Below are positions 1 through 8,831 of a DNA stretch of 64,000 bases, piece after piece. The stretch lies in the NCBI GenBank assembly GCA_965203865.1, contig OZ241916.1, positions 124,001 through 188,000 of the forward strand, given 5' to 3'. The stretch is from G965200765 sp965203865. Lineage in GTDB: Bacteria > Pseudomonadota > Gammaproteobacteria > Arenicellales > JAJDZL01. Position numbers and translations under genes: made by a program. The notes below the pieces were generated by a model. The model saw only the letters and a program-made list of their open reading frames with translations, was not told the origin of the DNA and made no database searches. How positions within the stretch are numbered: position 1 is the stretch's first letter; every line of letters begins with the position of its first letter.

Positions 1-237
1 CATTAACTTGCCTGGTTCGACTTCGGTTTGATATCGAATCGACTGGCTACAGTACTTGCAATCTTCCGGACACCCGCCGGTCTTGATGTTTATCAAACGA
101 CTTTTTTGAACCTGGTTTGGGTCAAAGTGTTCTCGATGAATCGTTTGCGCCTTGTACAGCAAGTCGTTAAATGGCAAAGCAAACAATCTGTCAACTTGCT
201 CTTCAGTCCACATTGAATCAGTATTTATTCGGTTCAT
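1..237 (-). CDS. bioB: Biotin synthase BioB, N-terminal part (cut by window edge)
   Basis: Reading the minus strand from the ATG at 237 gives 79 codons that run off the left edge. BioB is a radical-SAM enzyme that inserts sulfur into dethiobiotin in the last step of biotin synthesis. The translation shows the family N-terminus, with HREHFDPNQVQ followed by the radical-SAM cluster motif CPEDCKYCSQS, whose three cysteines bind the 4Fe-4S cluster. Those cysteines lie near residues 55-62. The gene follows the MauG-like gene on the same strand after a 213-bp gap, so it may have its own promoter. The catalytic C-terminal part lies outside the window. Confidence 0.93.
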   Translation of the reverse strand, partial: MNRINTDSMWTEEQVDRLFALPFNDLLYKAQTIHREHFDPNQVQKSRLINIKTGGCPEDCKYCSQSIRYQTEVEPGKLM

Positions 238-263
238 TGACAAAATTTTTCCTAAACTCAATC

Positions 264-292
264 TATTTTCCACCAGTTCACTGGCGGGTCAA
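264..292 (-). promoter_or_regulatory. Possible bioB promoter with an internal palindrome
   Basis: On the minus strand a TTGACC hexamer (287-292) and an AAAATA hexamer (264-269) are 17 bp apart, about 27 bp upstream of the bioB ATG. The spacer contains the palindrome CCAGT-n2-ACTGG (273-284), a typical place for a repressor operator. It does not resemble the BirA operator. This is inference from spacing and symmetry only. Confidence 0.3.
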
Positions 293-450
293 CACAATAC
301 CTTAATTCGCAAAAATTTACCAATCGCATTGAATGGTAAACGGTCAAGCAATTGAATTTTATCAAGTTGCTGTACGATTTGTCGTCAGGAATATAGAAAG
401 GTGCAATTACAAAAACAGAAACCACTTGCGATTGAGTATTTCGCGAATGG

Positions 451-1821
451 CTAAAATCCCAGTGTATTTTCATGAAACCAGTTCGGGTCGTCAATTTTCA
501 GGTCGCCAATCGGTGCTGAAAACGCATCGCTAACCAGCATAGAGTAGTTGCTGCCCGTCAATGAAAGCAAAAACGCTTCCAGGTCCTGTTTTTCCTGCTC
601 AGTCAAATTCAGCGGCCGTATTAGAGGAGAGAGCAACGGGTTGGAAACACCGCCTTGGTCGTAGAAGTCAATGATTTCCCGCAAAGTATCAAACTGTCCG
701 TTGTGCATATAAGGTGCAGTCAATTCAATATTTCGCAAAGTTTGAGTTCGAAACTTCCATCGGTCGTTCGGGTTCTGTGTAACACGATAAAGGCCAAGGT
801 CGTTGGGAAGAATTTGCCGGGAAACAGAATCAATTACACTCTGGGAAACTTCCGTGAAAACTCCGGGTGCCAGTTGCACCTTGGTAGTTCTTTTCGATTT
901 TTCAGTGCCCTTTTGAAATGAAGCTGCATAACCTAGCCCTGTATTGTGAAATTTGTGGTCCGAGAATATCGCACTGTCCTTATCCATTTGGTGGCAAACA
1001 ATACACCTGCCTTTTCCGGAAAATATTCTGAACCCGTGTTTTACTGATTCATCTACTGCATCTGACTCTCCCCCAAAATACCATCGGTCAAATGGAGAAT
1101 CTGCAGACAGCAATGTTCGTTGATAGCTGGCTATAGCCTGACCAATCGTCAATATATTCGGCCCTTGGCCATTGAACGCGGACTCAAACAGTCCGTCATA
1201 GTCGTCCATTCTCCGAATCTTGTTCACTACATAGCCAATGGAAGGTGCAGCCATTTCGTTTTCGGCAGTCATCGGTTGCCAAACCTGATTCTCCAGACTG
1301 ACTTCGCGACCGTCCAGAAAAATACGCTGCTGATAAGCAATGTTGTATATCGTTGGAGAGTTTCTCAGGACTGAACGGCCTTCCACACCAACCGCTGTAC
1401 GTATCTCGTTGTTGGTAAATCCCTGTTCTGGAATATGACAGGTGCCGCATGCAAATGTATCGTTGATTGAAAGCCGACGGTCGTAAAACAATTTTCGCCC
1501 CAGGTCTATCTTGGCGCGAGTCAGCTGGTTGTTTGCAGGTACAGGTACTGCCGGCAGTCCGAGCGGAGGATTCTCGGCAATCTGAACCAAGTCCTGCCGA
1601 GCGCCGCGGCGATCCAGCAGACTACGCGAGTCAGATGTGTAATCCGAACTTTCGTATCCTTCCTTTACATCTCCAGGCCCTTCAACCAATGAAGAGTCAA
1701 GAATTTTCCCTGAGCCAATTTCTCCGCTGGTCTGTCCTGGCACATTGTCAACTCCAACGCATGCAATTAAAACAACCAGACATGAAGTTGCTGTAAATCC
1801 AGGTCGATATACCCATTTCAT
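451..1821 (-). CDS. Di-heme cytochrome c peroxidase / MauG-like protein, probably for methanethiol oxidase maturation
   Basis: This is a 456-residue exported di-heme protein of the bacterial cytochrome c peroxidase/MauG family. The N-terminus is a signal peptide with a lipobox-like LIAC at 18-21, so it may be a lipoprotein facing the periplasm. The two heme-binding motifs are CGTCH (about 125-129) and CIVCH (about 273-277), each followed by the family's characteristic blocks (FYDRRLS, APYMHNGQFDTL). It starts 6 bp after the SCO gene and shares its strand, so the two are surely co-transcribed downstream of mtoX. MauG-type genes are known companions of mtoX, where a role in cofactor maturation has been proposed; plain peroxide removal is the alternative, since methanethiol oxidation yields H2O2. 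Confidence 0.88.
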   Translation of the reverse strand: MKWVYRPGFTATSCLVVLIACVGVDNVPGQTSGEIGSGKILDSSLVEGPGDVKEGYESSDYTSDSRSLLDRRGARQDLVQIAENPPLGLPAVPVPANNQLTRAKIDLGRKLFYDRRLSINDTFACGTCHIPEQGFTNNEIRTAVGVEGRSVLRNSPTIYNIAYQQRIFLDGREVSLENQVWQPMTAENEMAAPSIGYVVNKIRRMDDYDGLFESAFNGQGPNILTIGQAIASYQRTLLSADSPFDRWYFGGESDAVDESVKHGFRIFSGKGRCIVCHQMDKDSAIFSDHKFHNTGLGYAASFQKGTEKSKRTTKVQLAPGVFTEVSQSVIDSVSRQILPNDLGLYRVTQNPNDRWKFRTQTLRNIELTAPYMHNGQFDTLREIIDFYDQGGVSNPLLSPLIRPLNLTEQEKQDLEAFLLSLTGSNYSMLVSDAFSAPIGDLKIDDPNWFHENTLGF

Positions 1822-1827
1822 GGGAAA

Positions 1828-2523
1828 TCAATTCATGGAAGATTCAAGAAGCAGAGTTTCCAGATCATTGTAGAGAATATCCGGGTGCAGAAAAGAAGCA
1901 CTGTAAATATTGCGTATTCGAAGATTTTCGTCAATTAAAAACACGCGAAGCAGATGCGCGAATTCTCCGGTATAGTTGCCAGTCTCGTCGTACTCCCGGA
2001 TTGTGAACTGCCCATAGTCGTCCAGAATTGGCTGCAAATCTTTTTGGCCCGAAGTGGTCAAGAACTCCCATTCAACATTTTTCTCGCTGATTCGCAAATC
2101 CTCGCCTAGATGCTTTGTAACTTCCGGCGTGTCATATTCAGGGTCGAAAGACATTGAAATCATGCGAACCTTGTTGGCCAAGGTTTTACTGTCAGAAATA
2201 CGATTTTGCAGCTTGTAGAATACTGCGTTAACCAGGGGGCAACCATTGGCATCCTTGCAGCGAGTGTAGATGAAACTCAGCAAGACAAGCCGGTCGCCCA
2301 TAAAGTCAAACAGGCGCGCTGCCGAGTAGTCATCGCGTAATACGACACCGTCAGCTGCCACTTTAATTGGCGGCAGCTGATAGGTGCCTGCTTCAGGAGC
2401 ATCGAAATTCAGAATTCCCCATCCGGGCGCCAGTACTTCATGTCGCGCACTGTGACCGTACGCAGATGAAAATACGACCATGGTAAAAAGCAAGGCGATA
2501 GCTTGAATAACACCGTTTTTCAT
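1828..2523 (-). CDS. SCO1/SenC family copper-delivery protein
   Basis: This 231-residue protein has an N-terminal signal segment (about residues 5-23) followed by a thioredoxin-like SCO domain. SCO proteins bind copper through two cysteines and a histidine and deliver it to exported copper enzymes. The cysteine pair is C89 and C95 in TRCKDANGCP, spaced C-x5-C rather than the usual C-x3-C of cytochrome oxidase SCO proteins. The likely histidine ligand is in FAHLLRVFLID near the C-terminus. It lies 75 bp downstream of mtoX, and its product probably loads copper onto the copper-dependent methanethiol oxidase. The altered cysteine spacing suggests a specialised clade. Confidence 0.87.
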   Translation of the reverse strand: MKNGVIQAIALLFTMVVFSSAYGHSARHEVLAPGWGILNFDAPEAGTYQLPPIKVAADGVVLRDDYSAARLFDFMGDRLVLLSFIYTRCKDANGCPLVNAVFYKLQNRISDSKTLANKVRMISMSFDPEYDTPEVTKHLGEDLRISEKNVEWEFLTTSGQKDLQPILDDYGQFTIREYDETGNYTGEFAHLLRVFLIDENLRIRNIYSASFLHPDILYNDLETLLLESSMN

Positions 2524-2598
2524 AGTCTATGTTCAACAACTTGAAATAACAGCCACACGTGATTTACTCTGCTTCGTTTCACCGTAACAAGTTATGCA

Positions 2599-3963
2599 CT
2601 ATTGCTGTTGTTCAACAGTGCCTTGCGCGACTTTCAGAGTGTCAACTGGACGCTTCATTCCATACATGGCATAAGCGCCAAATCGCATTTGATGTGCGCG
2701 ACCGAGCTGCTCTTCATAGAAATCCACGGTCCACTTGTGCTCCAGCTTTTCGCCGTCCCAATGGTACAACTTTACATACTGCTCGTCTGCATCCCCGGTC
2801 TTGTCCCAATTGCCGAGGAGGGAGCTTGAGAAGTAAACACGCTTGCCGTCCCAGCTTTGAGAAACCATGTTGATTTGACTTCCAATTACGGTTTCGTACA
2901 CCTGCTTGGGCGCAAATGGATCGGATATGTCAAAATAACGCGTCTTTCCATCCAGGAAAGTGTCAACCCACAACCCTGTGTCGTCTGCAGTAATTGAAAT
3001 GTCGACAGGTAGAGGAATATCGGCTGGAACACCAATGTCAGCAACTGCCTTAGCTTGCCATTCGCCTGCATCGTCTTCGTAAATCAGCCACAGCTGAGAC
3101 GTAAGTGCGGCACTGGTGAAGCAGTAGCGATGATCAGGGTCCCATGCGCAGCGAATTTCAAGCGGTGCGCCGGGAACATCAATGACTTTCAACGGCTTGC
3201 GAGCGTGCATGTCCCACACTACCATTGTGTTGCCGAATCGTTGCATCGCAGCACTGTCCTGCAGCATTTGACCGAAGTCCATCATATAGTTGGACCATCC
3301 GGTAAACGAGGAAGTAAGCATGATGTTTCTGTCAGCCTTGACGCGTACATCGTAGCCGTATCCGTCTGCTATCTTGCCTGATTTTTCAGCTCCTCTCAAA
3401 TCAGCATCGGTGGGAATCCAATGTGTGGCAATGTAGCTGCCGTCATTGCTGTATTCAGCCATACCGGTACGTCCGCCATGGTCGGCATTGTTTGAAAGTG
3501 CCGTAATCATCATACGGCCCTCAAGCGCATAAAACGTATGAGGTCCAACAAGTCCGCCAGTTGCATCTACAAAGTCAGTAATTACTTTGTGCAGTTTTGG
3601 TTCTCGGGGGTCTGTGGCAAGGTCAAATACGAAAATCTTGCTTGTGTCAAGCCCGCCGGCCCAGAGAAACCTGCGGTCATCGGACAGACCTGAATGATGG
3701 GCCTCGTTCCTTCCGCCAACAGACAAAGTGTTGACGACTTTTCCATAAGTATCAGATGATGGACTCGCATCAATCGTTACCAGCTTGTCCTGTTCATCGC
3801 CTACGCCCTCAACGCCCAAAGTCCACACGTACACGTAATCTTCCTGTCCTACAATTTTTGCTATGTAGGGAGACATGCAGGTTTCGTCAGCGTATGACGG
3901 AAGGGTGAATCCAAGCATTGCCATGGCAATAAGCACAGTTTGCGCCAATCTAGATAATTTCAT
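2599..3963 (-). CDS. mtoX: Methanethiol oxidase (selenium-binding protein SBP56 family)
   Basis: This 454-residue protein matches the SBP56/methanethiol oxidase family along its whole length. It has a signal peptide (cleavage near SYA-DE, residue 25), so it acts in the periplasm. The reaction is methanethiol + O2 + H2O to formaldehyde, H2S and H2O2, with copper as cofactor. Family blocks visible include CMSPYIAKI near the mature N-terminus, NEAHHSGLS, DGYGYDVRV and GRAHQMRFG. The next genes on the same strand are SCO and MauG-like genes, the published arrangement of mtoX loci, which makes the call firm. The start is supported by an AGGAG ribosome site 8 bp upstream. It implies use of methanethiol, for example from DMSP or sulfur amino acids. 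Confidence 0.92.
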   Translation of the reverse strand: MKLSRLAQTVLIAMAMLGFTLPSYADETCMSPYIAKIVGQEDYVYVWTLGVEGVGDEQDKLVTIDASPSSDTYGKVVNTLSVGGRNEAHHSGLSDDRRFLWAGGLDTSKIFVFDLATDPREPKLHKVITDFVDATGGLVGPHTFYALEGRMMITALSNNADHGGRTGMAEYSNDGSYIATHWIPTDADLRGAEKSGKIADGYGYDVRVKADRNIMLTSSFTGWSNYMMDFGQMLQDSAAMQRFGNTMVVWDMHARKPLKVIDVPGAPLEIRCAWDPDHRYCFTSAALTSQLWLIYEDDAGEWQAKAVADIGVPADIPLPVDISITADDTGLWVDTFLDGKTRYFDISDPFAPKQVYETVIGSQINMVSQSWDGKRVYFSSSLLGNWDKTGDADEQYVKLYHWDGEKLEHKWTVDFYEEQLGRAHQMRFGAYAMYGMKRPVDTLKVAQGTVEQQQ

Positions 3964-4313
3964 AAAAAGAACTCCTAAATCCGTTTGTCTTCCATTTTCA
4001 ACAGCCTGACCAGGCTGTTCATATATGGTTAAATTTTTTGGTTAATTACTGATTATGGCAAACATTGCTAAACTATTCAATTATTCAATTAAAAATTCGC
4101 CTGAATGATTAAAATAAAAATTCATCAAGAGAGAATTTTTCGATTAAATGCGTAAAAAAATCTTCAATATTTTCTGATTCAGAACCATTCGGCGGCTTCT
4201 GGATTGGAACTTTGCCAACTACGACCAATGCACTACTATCGATTCGAATATATTCCGGTTCAACAAGGCAACAACCATCACATGGTTGTACTTGACACCA
4301 CTGGATTTTCAAC
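3964..4313. other. Divergent intergenic region between mtoX and the molybdenum hydroxylase gene
   Basis: This 350-bp AT-rich gap must hold promoters for both flanking genes. Apart from the palindrome at 4000-4019 I see no RNA gene, repeat or convincing ORF. The open stretch on the minus strand (4109-4315) has no family resemblance and is probably chance. Confidence 0.5.
4000..4019. promoter_or_regulatory. Perfect 20-bp palindrome in the mtoX leader (candidate operator)
   Basis: The arms AACAGCCTG and CAGGCTGTT are perfect complements around a 2-bp centre. The site lies about 37 bp upstream of the mtoX ATG, just after a TATATG that could serve as the -10 element on the minus strand. The symmetry and position fit a repressor operator; a short RNA hairpin in the leader is the alternative. 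No regulator gene lies next to it. Confidence 0.45.
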
Positions 4314-6620
4314 ATGAACGACAGTTCAAAGTTTTCAAGAATTGAAGATGGTCGCTTGCTGCGGGGGCAAGGCAGGTTTGTAGCCGACCGAAAGCTGGCG
4401 CACCAGTGTTTCGGAGTGGTTGTTCGCTCTCCTTATCCGCATGCTGAAATCAAGAAAATTGATACATCACAAGCCCTTGATTGCCCAGGTGTTCTCACAA
4501 TATTGACTGGCGCAGACTTGGAAGATGAAGGAATTGGCGGACTTCCTTGCGTTTCAAGTTTTAACAATCAAGATGGCTCCCCCATTTCGATACCAGATCG
4601 TCCCTTGCTCGCTGTGGAGCGTGCAAGATACGTTGGAGAACCTGTCGCCTTTGTAGTTGCAGCAACAATGAATGAGGCAATGGATGCCGCCGAAGCGGTT
4701 GACATTGCATATTTCGAACTCCCTTCCACTAGTAGCACTCAATCTGCATTGACGGCAACTCCGATGATTTGGGAGCAAAACAATAATCTTTGCTACGACT
4801 GGAGTATGGGGGACGAGCAGGAAGTTCAGGAAATTATGGACCAGTCTGCTCGTGTTGCATCAATTCAGGTGCAGCATCAGCGTATTGCAGTAACCCCGAT
4901 CGAACCGAGGGCAGCTGTTGGTGAATTCAACCCTGAAGAAAAATCCTATACACTGACTGTTCAAACACAGGGGGTTCATAGTGTGCGCAGGGTCATTGCA
5001 GAAAATGTCCTCAAAATTCCCAAAGAAAATCTGCGGGTCATCACCCAGGATGTAGGCGGTAGTTTCGGGATGAAAATATTCACATACCCCGAATATGCTC
5101 TGGTACTGATTGCTGCGAAAAAGACAGGCAGACCAGTAAGTTGGACTGCAACACGATCTGAGTCCTTTGTGTCTGATACGCAGGCAAGGGCGCGTACTGA
5201 TTTTGCGGAAATCTCGTACGACAGTGACGGAAACATGACAGCACTTCGTATGGACATTGTTGCAGACTTGGGTGCATATGCGTCCTATGTCGGCCCGAAC
5301 AGCCCGTCAATCTACGCTGCGACCGTCATTGGACACACTTACAGAATTCCCAAAATTTTTCTTCGCTCCCGCGGCGTATTCACCAATGCGCCGCCTACAG
5401 ATGCTTATCGAGGTGCCGGAAAACCGGAAACCGTCTGTACGCTTGAGCAGCTGATTGACAAATCCGCATTTGAAATGAAAGTCGATCGTATAGATCTACG
5501 TCGTCGAAATCTCGTTCGACAGGATGAGCTTCCCTATTCAATGCCGAATGGAGAAATCATAGACAGTGGAAATTTTCCAGCTCTCCTGGACCAGGCAATG
5601 CAAATGGCGGACTGGAGCGAGTTTCCCGCCCGACGTGAAGATTCACTTGCAGAAGGCAAGCTTCGGGGGATAGGCTTCGGAATGTACCTGCACTCGACAA
5701 GTGGTTCACCCGGGGAAGTTTGCGAAGTGAAGTTGTGTGAAGACGGTACCGTTTTGGTTCTGAGCGGGACTCAATCAGCAGGGCAGGGACACGAAACAGC
5801 CTTGGCCGAAATCGTTTCCCGCACATTGGAAGTCGATATTCAACGCGTTCATGTTCGGCAAGGCGACACTGACGATCTTGATTCGGGCGGCGGGACAGGC
5901 GGGTCTTCATTTCTTGCAATTGCCGGGAATACAGTTGTGCGGGCCGCACATCGGATGCTTGAGCATGCAATCGACATCGCATCGGAACTGCTTGAAGCTT
6001 CGCGGGGGGATATTGAATACACGCAAGGTGAATTTCGCGTAGCAGGTACAGATCTTCTTGTAACAATCGATCAGGTGGCCTTGTATTCGAACCTTCCCAA
6101 ACATACCGGACCAACGGATTGTGTTGGTCGCACCGAATTTGAAGGAACAAAAACGACCCACCCGTCTGGCGCATACGTGGCGGAAATCGAGTGCGACCCT
6201 GCGACCGGCGAGTTGCGAATTTGCCAACTTGCGGGCGTGGATGACATTGGGCGCATAATTGCACCTGTTCTGGCAGATGGACAATTGCATGGTGCCTGGG
6301 CGCAAGCAGTTGGGTCCTCGTTTATGGAGGGTGTCTGCTACGATGAGGATGAAACTGGTCAATCGCTAAACGGAACTCTGATGGACTACCAGTTGCCCCG
6401 CGCCGGAGATTTGCCGTATTTTCAGTTAAAGAAACTGACAACCGAGTCGCTAACAAATCCAACAGGTGTGAAAGGAGCTGGCGAAGCTGCAAATTTGGGA
6501 GCCCCCGGAGCATTGATGAATGCATTGTCCAATATGATTAGCACGGATAAGTTCGTAATTGTTAAACCTCCTGCAACTCCTTTTCAATTATGGCAAGCAA
6601 TAAGTTCAGAAAACTCGTAG
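4314..6620 (+). CDS. Xanthine dehydrogenase family molybdopterin-binding (large) subunit, orphan
   Basis: This 768-residue protein is the molybdenum-cofactor subunit of the xanthine oxidase / CoxL family. It shows the N-terminal ald_Xan_dh_C region (residues 15-140), the cofactor-binding blocks GGSFGMK (near 245), AYRGAGKPE (near 364) and GQGHETA (near 500), and the catalytic glutamate in GVKGAGEAA (E724). The substrate cannot be read from sequence. The active-site loop AYRGAGK lacks the cysteine of true CO dehydrogenases (AYRCSFR type), so CO is unlikely. Family enzymes normally have iron-sulfur and FAD subunits beside the large subunit. None is adjacent here, so partners must be encoded elsewhere or be absent. 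Confidence 0.85.
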   Translation: MNDSSKFSRIEDGRLLRGQGRFVADRKLAHQCFGVVVRSPYPHAEIKKIDTSQALDCPGVLTILTGADLEDEGIGGLPCVSSFNNQDGSPISIPDRPLLAVERARYVGEPVAFVVAATMNEAMDAAEAVDIAYFELPSTSSTQSALTATPMIWEQNNNLCYDWSMGDEQEVQEIMDQSARVASIQVQHQRIAVTPIEPRAAVGEFNPEEKSYTLTVQTQGVHSVRRVIAENVLKIPKENLRVITQDVGGSFGMKIFTYPEYALVLIAAKKTGRPVSWTATRSESFVSDTQARARTDFAEISYDSDGNMTALRMDIVADLGAYASYVGPNSPSIYAATVIGHTYRIPKIFLRSRGVFTNAPPTDAYRGAGKPETVCTLEQLIDKSAFEMKVDRIDLRRRNLVRQDELPYSMPNGEIIDSGNFPALLDQAMQMADWSEFPARREDSLAEGKLRGIGFGMYLHSTSGSPGEVCEVKLCEDGTVLVLSGTQSAGQGHETALAEIVSRTLEVDIQRVHVRQGDTDDLDSGGGTGGSSFLAIAGNTVVRAAHRMLEHAIDIASELLEASRGDIEYTQGEFRVAGTDLLVTIDQVALYSNLPKHTGPTDCVGRTEFEGTKTTHPSGAYVAEIECDPATGELRICQLAGVDDIGRIIAPVLADGQLHGAWAQAVGSSFMEGVCYDEDETGQSLNGTLMDYQLPRAGDLPYFQLKKLTTESLTNPTGVKGAGEAANLGAPGALMNALSNMISTDKFVIVKPPATPFQLWQAISSENS

Positions 6621-6857
6621 CGACTCTTGAATATTGCCTGCGGTATGAAAGGAAATTGTCTTCACGCCAATCCATTAAGGTTGTAAAAGCGACCATCGCC
6701 CAAATCAACTGTGGTGTAATAAGACCGGCAGGGAAATACAGGGAAAGACAGTGTAATTCGGTCTATGGAATTGCGAAAAATCAAAGAAAGATCAGATTGT
6801 TCGTCAATTCCCCTGTTATCATTTACACAATCAACAGATTTGTTCAATTTTTAAAAC

Positions 6858-7475
6858 ATGGATCATTCATTAATGCAAAATTCTTCGGAAGTGATACCTG
6901 AAATCCTGGTCTTTGCCGGCAGTACTCGTCAAGCTTCATTGAATAAGTATCTTTTGAAAAATGCAGTGCCCTTTGTTGAAGAAGCTGGCGGCAGAGTTAC
7001 GCTGATTGATCTTCGCGATTATTCAATGCCCCTGTATGATGAAGACCTGGAGTCTGATTCGGGAATTCCGAGCAACGCAATGAAAATCCGTAATTTAATG
7101 GAAGCCCACCATGGCGTACTGATCGCCTGTCCTGAATACAACAACAGTATACCGGGTGTGCTAAAGAACATGATAGATTGGGTTTCCAGGCCATTGCCGG
7201 GCGAACCACCTCTTGTAGCATTTCGAAACAAGACTGCCGCTCTGCTTGCTGCTACGCCCGGAAAAATGGGCGGGCTTCTCGTACTGTCCAGCATTCGTGC
7301 AATACTAGGCAGTCTTGGTATGATTGTGATACCCAAGCAATATGGACTAGGAAACGCAAAAAGTTCGTTTGATGAGTATGGAAGATTGACTAACGAGGTT
7401 GCTCAAAAGAATGTCACCGATGTTGCGCAGCAGCTGGTTGAAGTAACGAAAAGATTGATACAGACAGATTTATAA
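6858..7475 (+). CDS. NADPH-dependent FMN reductase family flavoprotein
   Basis: The 205-residue product is a flavodoxin-like NAD(P)H:FMN or quinone reductase of the ChrR/SsuE type. Near the N-terminus it has the phosphate-binding GSTRQASLNKYL, and in the middle the family signature CPEYNNSIPGVLKNMIDWVSR, which holds the flavin ring. It starts 237 bp after the molybdenum hydroxylase gene and ends 3 bp before the next ORF, so it forms an operon with the FAD oxidoreductase. It may supply reduced flavin or protect against quinones; the natural acceptor cannot be told. A second ATG five codons in is possible. Confidence 0.85.
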   Translation: MDHSLMQNSSEVIPEILVFAGSTRQASLNKYLLKNAVPFVEEAGGRVTLIDLRDYSMPLYDEDLESDSGIPSNAMKIRNLMEAHHGVLIACPEYNNSIPGVLKNMIDWVSRPLPGEPPLVAFRNKTAALLAATPGKMGGLLVLSSIRAILGSLGMIVIPKQYGLGNAKSSFDEYGRLTNEVAQKNVTDVAQQLVEVTKRLIQTDL

Positions 7476-7478
7476 TTT

Positions 7479-8831
7479 ATGGATGCGGCCTACTCTCAGC
7501 AGTCCTATATAGATCGCAAAGAGCACCTTTCGCAGCAGATGCAAAATGTTGCTGCGGGAAAAGTCAGGCTGGACAAGGAGACATCCAATCTGTTTCGAGA
7601 TCGAACTGAAACAGCCGGGCACAAGCTTACTGTCCGTGATTTTAATCATGTTATTAACATAGGCGATAAAAAACAGACTGTTGTAACGGAAGGAATGATC
7701 ACCTATGGTGACTTGGTTGATGCAACACTTCAGCATCATTGCATGCCTGCAGTAGTGCCGCAACTCAAGTCCATTACAATCGGCGGTGCAGTTGCAGGTA
7801 TCGGAATTGAGTCCACATCGTTTCGCTATGGCTTGCCGCATGAAACAGTAGTGGAAATAGATGTGATGCTTGCAGACGGTGCAGTTGTAACTTGCACTCC
7901 GAATAACGAGCACTCGGATTTGTACTACGGCTTGCCGAATTCGTACGGTACTTTCGGGTACATCCTTGCTTTGACAGCAAAAACAATTCCAGTGAAGCCG
8001 TATGTTCATCTTGAACACCGGCTTTTCAAAGATACTTCTGAATTTTTTCGTGCTGTCAGCGAAGCTGCCAATTCAGGAATAGATTTTCTGGACGGGGCCG
8101 TATTCAAGCGCGGCGAATACTACATCACTACAGGCAGGTTCGCAGATTCTGCTCCTTATGTCAGCGACTATACCTATCTGGATATTTACTACAAGTCGAT
8201 TCGGTCGAAGCAATCGGACTATCTCACTGTAAAAGACTACATTTGGAGGTGGGATACAGATTGGTTTTGGTGCTCCAAGAATCTGTATGTCCAAAACAGT
8301 TTGATGCGGAGAATCGTTGGCAAGAAACGATTGAACTCTACATCCTATACCAAGGTAATGCGCTGGAACTCTCGATGGGGAGTCACTGGCCGCCTGAATA
8401 AAGTGGCAGGCTATCATTCCGAGTCGGTTATTCAGGATATTGACATCCCCATAGACAGAGCACCTGAATTTCTTGAGTTTTTGCTTGAAGAAATCGGTGT
8501 CCTGCCAATTTGGATTTGTCCAATTGGAACAAATGAGGTTTCTGGAAAATTTCCCTTGTTTTCTCTGCGGCCGGATACCATGTATGTGAACTTTGGTTTT
8601 TGGGACAGCGTCAAATCCCGGGTAAAACGCCCCGAAGGTTATCTGAACCGCAAGGTTGAACAAAAAACAATGGAGCTTGGGGGAATGAAATCGCTGTATT
8701 CAGATTCCTTCTTCGAAGAAGACGAATTCTGGGGTCAGTACAATAAGGAAATGTATGATAAACTGAAACAGAAATACGACCCGACGGGTGTGTTCTTGAA
8801 TTTGTATGATAAATGCGTTCTTCGAAAGTAA
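7479..8831 (+). CDS. FAD-binding oxidoreductase, DHCR24 (delta-24-sterol reductase)-like
   Basis: This 450-residue protein has an N-terminal PCMH-type FAD-binding domain. Visible parts are TEGMITYGDLVDATL and SITIGGAVAGIGIESTSFRYGLPHETVVEIDVMLADG (residues about 69-135), where the GG binds FAD. The C-terminal half resembles DHCR24/Diminuto proteins (WRWDTDWFWCSKNL, YDPTGVFLNLYDKCV at the end). Many bacteria without sterols carry such proteins, so reduction of another isoprenoid or lipid double bond is possible. It starts 3 bp after the FMN reductase and its end overlaps the rhodanese gene by 26 bp, which suggests tight co-expression. Confidence 0.78.
   Translation: MDAAYSQQSYIDRKEHLSQQMQNVAAGKVRLDKETSNLFRDRTETAGHKLTVRDFNHVINIGDKKQTVVTEGMITYGDLVDATLQHHCMPAVVPQLKSITIGGAVAGIGIESTSFRYGLPHETVVEIDVMLADGAVVTCTPNNEHSDLYYGLPNSYGTFGYILALTAKTIPVKPYVHLEHRLFKDTSEFFRAVSEAANSGIDFLDGAVFKRGEYYITTGRFADSAPYVSDYTYLDIYYKSIRSKQSDYLTVKDYIWRWDTDWFWCSKNLYVQNSLMRRIVGKKRLNSTSYTKVMRWNSRWGVTGRLNKVAGYHSESVIQDIDIPIDRAPEFLEFLLEEIGVLPIWICPIGTNEVSGKFPLFSLRPDTMYVNFGFWDSVKSRVKRPEGYLNRKVEQKTMELGGMKSLYSDSFFEEDEFWGQYNKEMYDKLKQKYDPTGVFLNLYDKCVLRK

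Noticed and set aside
258..494. Minus-strand gene between bioB and the MauG-like gene
   Set aside because: The frame overlaps the end of the MauG-like gene, has no family likeness and no ribosome site.
4314..6620. Aerobic CO dehydrogenase (coxL)
   Set aside because: The active-site loop reads AYRGAGK instead of the cysteine-containing AYRCSFR loop, and the other subunit genes are absent.
6590..6901. Gene between the molybdenum hydroxylase and FMN reductase genes
   Set aside because: The 103-codon plus-strand frame overlaps both neighbours and has a composition like noncoding DNA.
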